Shown here one piece after another: positions 60,124 through 64,000 of a stretch of DNA of 64,000 bases (positions are counted from its first letter, which is position 1; each line of letters starts with the position of its first letter). The notes below the pieces were generated by a model. The model saw only the letters and a program-made list of their open reading frames with translations, did not search any database and was not told the DNA's origin. The translations under genes and the position numbers were made by a program. This stretch comes from Vibrio sp. J1-1 (lineage in GTDB: Bacteria; Pseudomonadota; Gammaproteobacteria; Enterobacterales; Vibrionaceae): assembly GCF_021728395.1 (NCBI RefSeq), contig NZ_JAKKCM010000004.1, positions 372,001 to 436,000 on the forward strand. Reading direction: 5' to 3'.

Positions 60124-60633
60124 ATGCCTAGAAAGCTGATAAAACGCTTCATGCCAGATCACGAGTTGATCAAACGTCAAAAAGCATTAAAAGTCTTCGG
60201 CAATGTCCTATATAACCCGAACCTTTGGTGTCTCAACCGTCGCTCTGCGTCTGGCGCGTTTGCCGTTGGCCTTTTTATGGCGTTTGTACCGCTTCCTAGC
60301 CAAATGATAATGGCGGCAGGTTTAGCCATTTTAATGGGTGTCAACTTACCGCTTTCTGTTGCTCTGGTTTGGATTAGTAACCCAATTACTATGCCGGTTT
60401 TGTTCTACTTCGCATACAAGATTGGCGCGTGGGCCATGCATGTTCCTCCACAACCCTTTCACTTTGAGTTATCTTGGGAATTTATCATGCAGCAAATGAA
60501 TACCATCGGACCACCATTCTTGCTCGGATGTATGATAAGTGGCGTAGTCTCAGCTATCATCGGCTATTTTGGTATTCGCGGAGTATGGCGCTACTCAGTA
60601 GCTCGTAGCTGGAATAAACGTAAAATAAGATAA
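60124..60633 (+). CDS. DUF2062 inner-membrane protein
   Basis: A 169-residue membrane protein. After a basic N-terminus (MPRKLIKRFMPDHELI) come three to four hydrophobic segments: about 40-65 (GAFAVGLFMAFVPLPSQMI, with the F-x-x-x-x-P-x-P motif of DUF2062), 68-85, 88-108 (WISNPITMPVLFYFAYKIG, with the conserved NP) and 130-152. DUF2062 proteins are of unknown function. The start MPRKL at 60124 is preferred; an in-frame ATG 28 codons earlier lies within comEC. Its promoter must be inside comEC coding sequence. Confidence 0.87.
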   Translation: MPRKLIKRFMPDHELIKRQKALKVFGNVLYNPNLWCLNRRSASGAFAVGLFMAFVPLPSQMIMAAGLAILMGVNLPLSVALVWISNPITMPVLFYFAYKIGAWAMHVPPQPFHFELSWEFIMQQMNTIGPPFLLGCMISGVVSAIIGYFGIRGVWRYSVARSWNKRKIR

Positions 60634-60740
60634 GTCGTCGGCGTAAAAAATTCAGCACTCCGATTAGCTGATGAGGGTCAGATATCGCTCAACCTGAAAA
60701 GCAATGTCACGCGAGTATGACAACCTGATAGTAAATACAC

Positions 60741-60766
60741 AAAAGGACCGAATTCGGTCCTTTTTG
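60741..60766. terminator. Bidirectional terminator between the DUF2062 gene and lolE
   Basis: AAAAGGACCGAATTCGGTCCTTTT: a perfect palindrome with almost no loop, with T-runs on both strands, between convergent genes. Confidence 0.93.
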
Positions 60767-60785
60767 TTTTTTGCCTACTTTATAT

Positions 60786-62030
60786 TTACTTAGCACTCAA
60801 AACCGCAGCTGGATTTAACTTGGCAGCACGAGAAGCTGGGTACCAAGTCGCTAGTAAGCTGAGGACAATCGCCGTAATCGATACCAAAGCAACATCCGGC
60901 CAATGCAGTTGTGATGGTAAGAAATCAACAAAATAAATGTCACCCGATAAGAAGTGATGTCCAATCAAGTGCTCTAGTCCAGTGATAAGCGGCGTCAGGT
61001 TTAACGCAACTAAAACACCAATAACGCTGCCTACCAAACTGCCCAATACGCCAGAGAATACGCCTTGCCAAACAAATATTCGCTTAATCAGACTGTCTTT
61101 TGCGCCCATGGTTCTAAGAATGGCAATTTCTGCCGCTCGGTCTTTAACCGCCATCATTAAGGTCGAGACGATGTTGAAACAGGCCACGCCTATCACCAGC
61201 ACCATCACCAGATACATGATAGTCCGTACTAACTGGATATCACGGTAAAGAAACCCAAACTGCTGCCGCCAGCTTCTCAGATACACGTACACATCGATAA
61301 GGCCACCCACATCGCGCACAATTTCCGGTGCATTGAGGACATCGTTTGTTTTCAGAGAAACACCAGTAACACCATCCCCTAATCGCGCATATTGCTGCGC
61401 ATCCGCTAATGGCACTAACGCAAGAGAGTGATCAATCTGACCATTCAAGGTTAAGAAACCGATAACCTGTACACGCACACGCTTTGGTGCTTGAACCTTA
61501 GTCCCCGTGCCAGTTTGCGGAATCATCAAAGTCACATAGTCACCAACTTCGACATTCAGCTCAGTCGCGACACCCCGGCCTAAAATTACCTGCTGCTGAC
61601 CCGCGTAGAAATTCTGCCACGCTTGCGGGTCGATAAAGTCAGACATGTTGGAAACGGCTTGTTCAAATGAAGGTTCCACCCCGCGAACTTCAACCGCTTT
61701 GAGTTTACTGCCCTTCTCTGTTAACCCAGTGAAACGAACATAGGGCGCAGCTGCAACCACATTTTTATGCTTCAGCGCTTGGTTAATGGTTTTGGTGTAG
61801 TTCTGTAACGGGCCATCGACCCCCTCTAACTCACCATGTGGAATCACCGACAAAACACGCGACTGTAACTCCCGCTCAAAACCATTCATAGCAGAAAGGC
61901 CAATAATGATGACCGCAACGCCAACCGCAATACCAATGGTCGAAGAGAGAGAGATAAATGACACCATCTTATTGCGTTTTTTCGCGCGACTAAAACGACC
62001 ACCGATCATCAATGCTAAAGATGAAAACAA
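60786..62030 (-). CDS. lolE: LolE, lipoprotein-releasing ABC transporter membrane subunit
   Basis: With LolC and LolD it extracts outer-membrane lipoproteins from the inner membrane and hands them to LolA. The 414-residue product has one N-terminal transmembrane helix (SLSSTIGIAVGVAVIIIGLSAMNGFERELQSR, about residues 27-58 including the following loop), a large periplasmic domain and three C-terminal helices, for example GVACFNIVSTLMMAV (near 280), followed by VKDRAAEIAILRTMGA, the coupling helix of MacB/LolE proteins. It ends TWYPASRAAKLNPAAVLSAK. It starts 2 bases after the lolD stop and is last in lolC-lolD-lolE, as in E. coli. Confidence 0.96.
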   Translation of the reverse strand: MFSSLALMIGGRFSRAKKRNKMVSFISLSSTIGIAVGVAVIIIGLSAMNGFERELQSRVLSVIPHGELEGVDGPLQNYTKTINQALKHKNVVAAAPYVRFTGLTEKGSKLKAVEVRGVEPSFEQAVSNMSDFIDPQAWQNFYAGQQQVILGRGVATELNVEVGDYVTLMIPQTGTGTKVQAPKRVRVQVIGFLTLNGQIDHSLALVPLADAQQYARLGDGVTGVSLKTNDVLNAPEIVRDVGGLIDVYVYLRSWRQQFGFLYRDIQLVRTIMYLVMVLVIGVACFNIVSTLMMAVKDRAAEIAILRTMGAKDSLIKRIFVWQGVFSGVLGSLVGSVIGVLVALNLTPLITGLEHLIGHHFLSGDIYFVDFLPSQLHWPDVALVSITAIVLSLLATWYPASRAAKLNPAAVLSAK

Positions 62031-62032
62031 AA

Positions 62033-62740
62033 TTATCCCTCCGCCAAAGACGCTTGAGCCGTCAAACGATTCACCAGCAAGCCATCTTGCATGTGCATTT
62101 GACGATCCATCTTTGCAGCCAGTTCTTTATCGTGTGTCACGACCAGAAAGGCAATGTTCGATTCTTGGTTTAGCTCACGCATCAAATCATAGATAGCAAG
62201 CGCCGTGTTATGATCCAGGTTACCAGTCGGCTCATCGGCCAGCACCAAGTCAGGCTTGTTGACCAATGCTCGCGCAATCGCTACACGTTGACGCTCACCA
62301 CCAGATAACTCTGAAGGTCGGTGCTCAATACGATGACCTAACCCCACTTTCTCTAGTAGCGCCTGCGCTGCGGCTTTCGCTTCCGGGGCTTTGGTTCCGC
62401 CAATCAAGAGCGGCATCGCCACGTTTTCCAACGCAGTGAAGTCTGCTAACAGGTGATGGAACTGGTACACAAAACCGAGGTGCTTATTACGCAATGCAGC
62501 TTGCTTATTTGAACCCAGTGCCGACAGGTTTTGGCCTAAGAAGTCCACCTCGCCGTGCGTCGCATCATCAAGCGCACCGAGAATATGTAGCAAAGTGCTT
62601 TTCCCAGAACCTGATGAACCGACAATAGAAACCAGCTCACCTTTCTCAATATCAAAGCTAACACCTTTAAGCACTTCCGTATCTAGTGAACCTTCTCGGT
62701 ATACTTTACGAATATCACGACATTCTAATAGCTTATTCAT
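62033..62740 (-). CDS. lolD: LolD, ATPase of the lipoprotein-releasing complex
   Basis: A 235-residue ABC ATPase. Walker [16 protein letters not shown] (about residues 42-56), Q-loop [18 protein letters not shown], signature [19 protein letters not shown], Walker [13 protein letters not shown] and switch VVTHD. The Q-loop sequence [19 protein letters not shown] is typical of LolD. It overlaps lolC by 8 bases. Confidence 0.97.
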   Translation of the reverse strand: MNKLLECRDIRKVYREGSLDTEVLKGVSFDIEKGELVSIVGSSGSGKSTLLHILGALDDATHGEVDFLGQNLSALGSNKQAALRNKHLGFVYQFHHLLADFTALENVAMPLLIGGTKAPEAKAAAQALLEKVGLGHRIEHRPSELSGGERQRVAIARALVNKPDLVLADEPTGNLDHNTALAIYDLMRELNQESNIAFLVVTHDKELAAKMDRQMHMQDGLLVNRLTAQASLAEG

Positions 62741-63941
62741 AGCGAAGTGCCTCAGCAGGTTTAACAGAAGATGCTCGGTAAGAAGGGTAAACAGTCGCGG
62801 CCAGGCTCAGAGCAATTGCCAATACCACCACTAACAGAATCTGAAACGAGTCAATTAAAATTGGCAGATGCCCGCCAAAAGAGAACAACGCGACACCAGC
62901 CGCCTCAAGAATCGCATTTAAGTTGAGTGATAACGTCACGCCAGCCAAACCACCCACAATAGCGCCAATCACACCACTGCTTGCACCTTGGACCATAAAG
63001 ATAGCCATCACTTGCGTTTGCGTCATACCTTGAGTTTTAAGAATGGCAACTTCGGATTGTTTTTCCATCACCACCATGATCAGCGCTGAGATAATATTAA
63101 ACGCTGCAACACCAACGATCAGCCCCAGCATTAAGCCCATCATGTTCTTTTCCATTTTCACCGCCTGGAAAAGTTCACCACGTTGTGCACGCCAGTCACT
63201 CCACTGCCATCCCTTAGGCATTGGCTTATCAGCGAAATCCGTTACCATAAAAGGGTCTGAGAAAAAGACGCGCCAGCCAGAAACCGTATCCCGCGGTAAA
63301 CGCATCAACTTGGCTGCATCTGTCATATTGACGATCATAAGCTGCCCGTCAACATCGGAACCGGTATTAAAAATGCCAGCAACCGTAAAGTTACGCTGGC
63401 TGGGAATACGGCCAATCGGTGTAAATTGCGTCGCGTTTGTCACCATCAAGCGAACTTTGTCGCCGATAGAAACTTTCAGAGAACGGGCAAGACTATGCCC
63501 CAAAAATACTTGGTACTCTCCAGCGTCTAGAGAAGACAGTCGACCTGCGATTAAGTGATTAGCAATTGGATCGCCCTTTTTAGGCTCAATCCCAATCAAA
63601 TACCCCGCTGTCAGTTGTGCGGAGCTTTGAATGACGGCTTCACCACGAACGACAGGTTCAGGCTTCGCGACTTTAGAAATATTTTGGATAAACTCTGGTG
63701 CCGTTTCAGTCAATGGTGTATTGCCATCGCTTTGAGAAATCACTGCATGAGGAAGCACACCAAGAATACGTTCTTTAAGCTGCGCTTCGAAACCATTCAT
63801 TACCGACAGAACGGTCACCAACGCCATCACACCGATAGTGATGCCTGCGGTCGACATATAGGAAACAAATCGGCTAAACCTATCTCCAGAGCGCCCCCGA
63901 AGATATCTAAAACCAATAAATAATGAGATAGGATGATACAT
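62733..63941 (-). CDS. lolC: LolC, lipoprotein-releasing ABC transporter membrane subunit
   Basis: A 402-residue paralogue of LolE that binds LolA through its periplasmic domain. [34 protein letters not shown] at the start (residues 1-34, shown for alignment with E. coli MYQPVALFIGLRYMRG only in part), [33 protein letters not shown], and C-terminal [34 protein letters not shown] and [18 protein letters not shown]. The ATG at 63939-63941 is chosen; a TTG three codons earlier is also in frame. It is first in the lolCDE operon, so the promoter lies near the right edge of the window. Confidence 0.95.
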   Translation of the reverse strand: MYHPISLFIGFRYLRGRSGDRFSRFVSYMSTAGITIGVMALVTVLSVMNGFEAQLKERILGVLPHAVISQSDGNTPLTETAPEFIQNISKVAKPEPVVRGEAVIQSSAQLTAGYLIGIEPKKGDPIANHLIAGRLSSLDAGEYQVFLGHSLARSLKVSIGDKVRLMVTNATQFTPIGRIPSQRNFTVAGIFNTGSDVDGQLMIVNMTDAAKLMRLPRDTVSGWRVFFSDPFMVTDFADKPMPKGWQWSDWRAQRGELFQAVKMEKNMMGLMLGLIVGVAAFNIISALIMVVMEKQSEVAILKTQGMTQTQVMAIFMVQGASSGVIGAIVGGLAGVTLSLNLNAILEAAGVALFSFGGHLPILIDSFQILLVVVLAIALSLAATVYPSYRASSVKPAEALRYE

Positions 63942-64000
63942 ATAAGACAAACCAACCGGCTGTTTTGATATACTTTGACGGCTATCTTACCTTACTCTTC

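Overview
The window is ordinary core chromosome of a marine gammaproteobacterium, almost certainly a Vibrio. Evidence: a c-di-GMP-I riboswitch upstream of a TfoX/TfoY-family gene, a monomeric (class II) isocitrate dehydrogenase, adjacent torR and torD, class I EPSP synthase, MukBEF chromosome condensation, the DUF3360 transporter beside pflB, and protein sequences that look closest to the harveyi/parahaemolyticus group (from memory, not searched). G+C looks moderate and codon use is even across the window. I see no integrase, IS element, prophage, integron array, CRISPR array, tRNA or rRNA.

Layout. 1-4.7 kb: mukB (cut by the window edge), mukE, mukF and cmoM on the minus strand, divergent from elyC. 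4.8-6.5 kb: torR and torD, divergent. 6.5-9 kb: a structured purR leader, purR, then the c-di-GMP riboswitch and tfoY. 9-11 kb: a TVP38-type membrane protein coupled to a small zinc-ribbon protein, and an alpha/beta hydrolase. 11-17.3 kb: glgA/glgC, a long gap, topA. 17.7-21.8 kb: yciN, aroA, a glycine-zipper protein, aat-bpt (N-end rule transferases) and infA. 21.8-28.9 kb: clpA, clpS, cspD, icd, rluE. 28.9-31 kb: a DUF2057 protein and an outer-membrane porin. 31.2-35.8 kb: dinG-yfcA-priC-rsmS, then xthA. 35.8-39 kb: a basic amino acid ABC importer. 39.2-40.7 kb: a poly-glycine lipoprotein.

41-48.8 kb is an anaerobic carbon-flow cluster: a DUF3360 transporter behind a good FNR-like site, pflB with an elaborate 5' leader hairpin, lpxR, pflA, an ECF/CbiM-like permease and yfbU. 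49.2-54.1 kb is a three-gene prkA-yeaH-spoVR operon. 54.1-64 kb is envelope biogenesis: kdsB, ycaR, lpxK, msbA and comEC in one minus-strand run, DUF2062, and lolEDC.

How the genes work together: aat and bpt put Leu/Phe on N-degrons, which ClpS delivers to ClpA, and all four sit within 5 kb. msbA, lpxK, kdsB, lpxR and lolCDE all serve lipid A, LPS or lipoprotein export. pflB needs the pflA activase and makes formate, so the adjacent unknown transporter is a natural candidate in fermentative flux. TfoY and ComEC belong to the vibrio competence and c-di-GMP behaviour networks. Nothing here is a clearly new multi-gene system. The best leads are the DUF3360-pfl locus, the RNA leaders of purR, pflB and tfoY, and the prkA-yeaH-spoVR trio.
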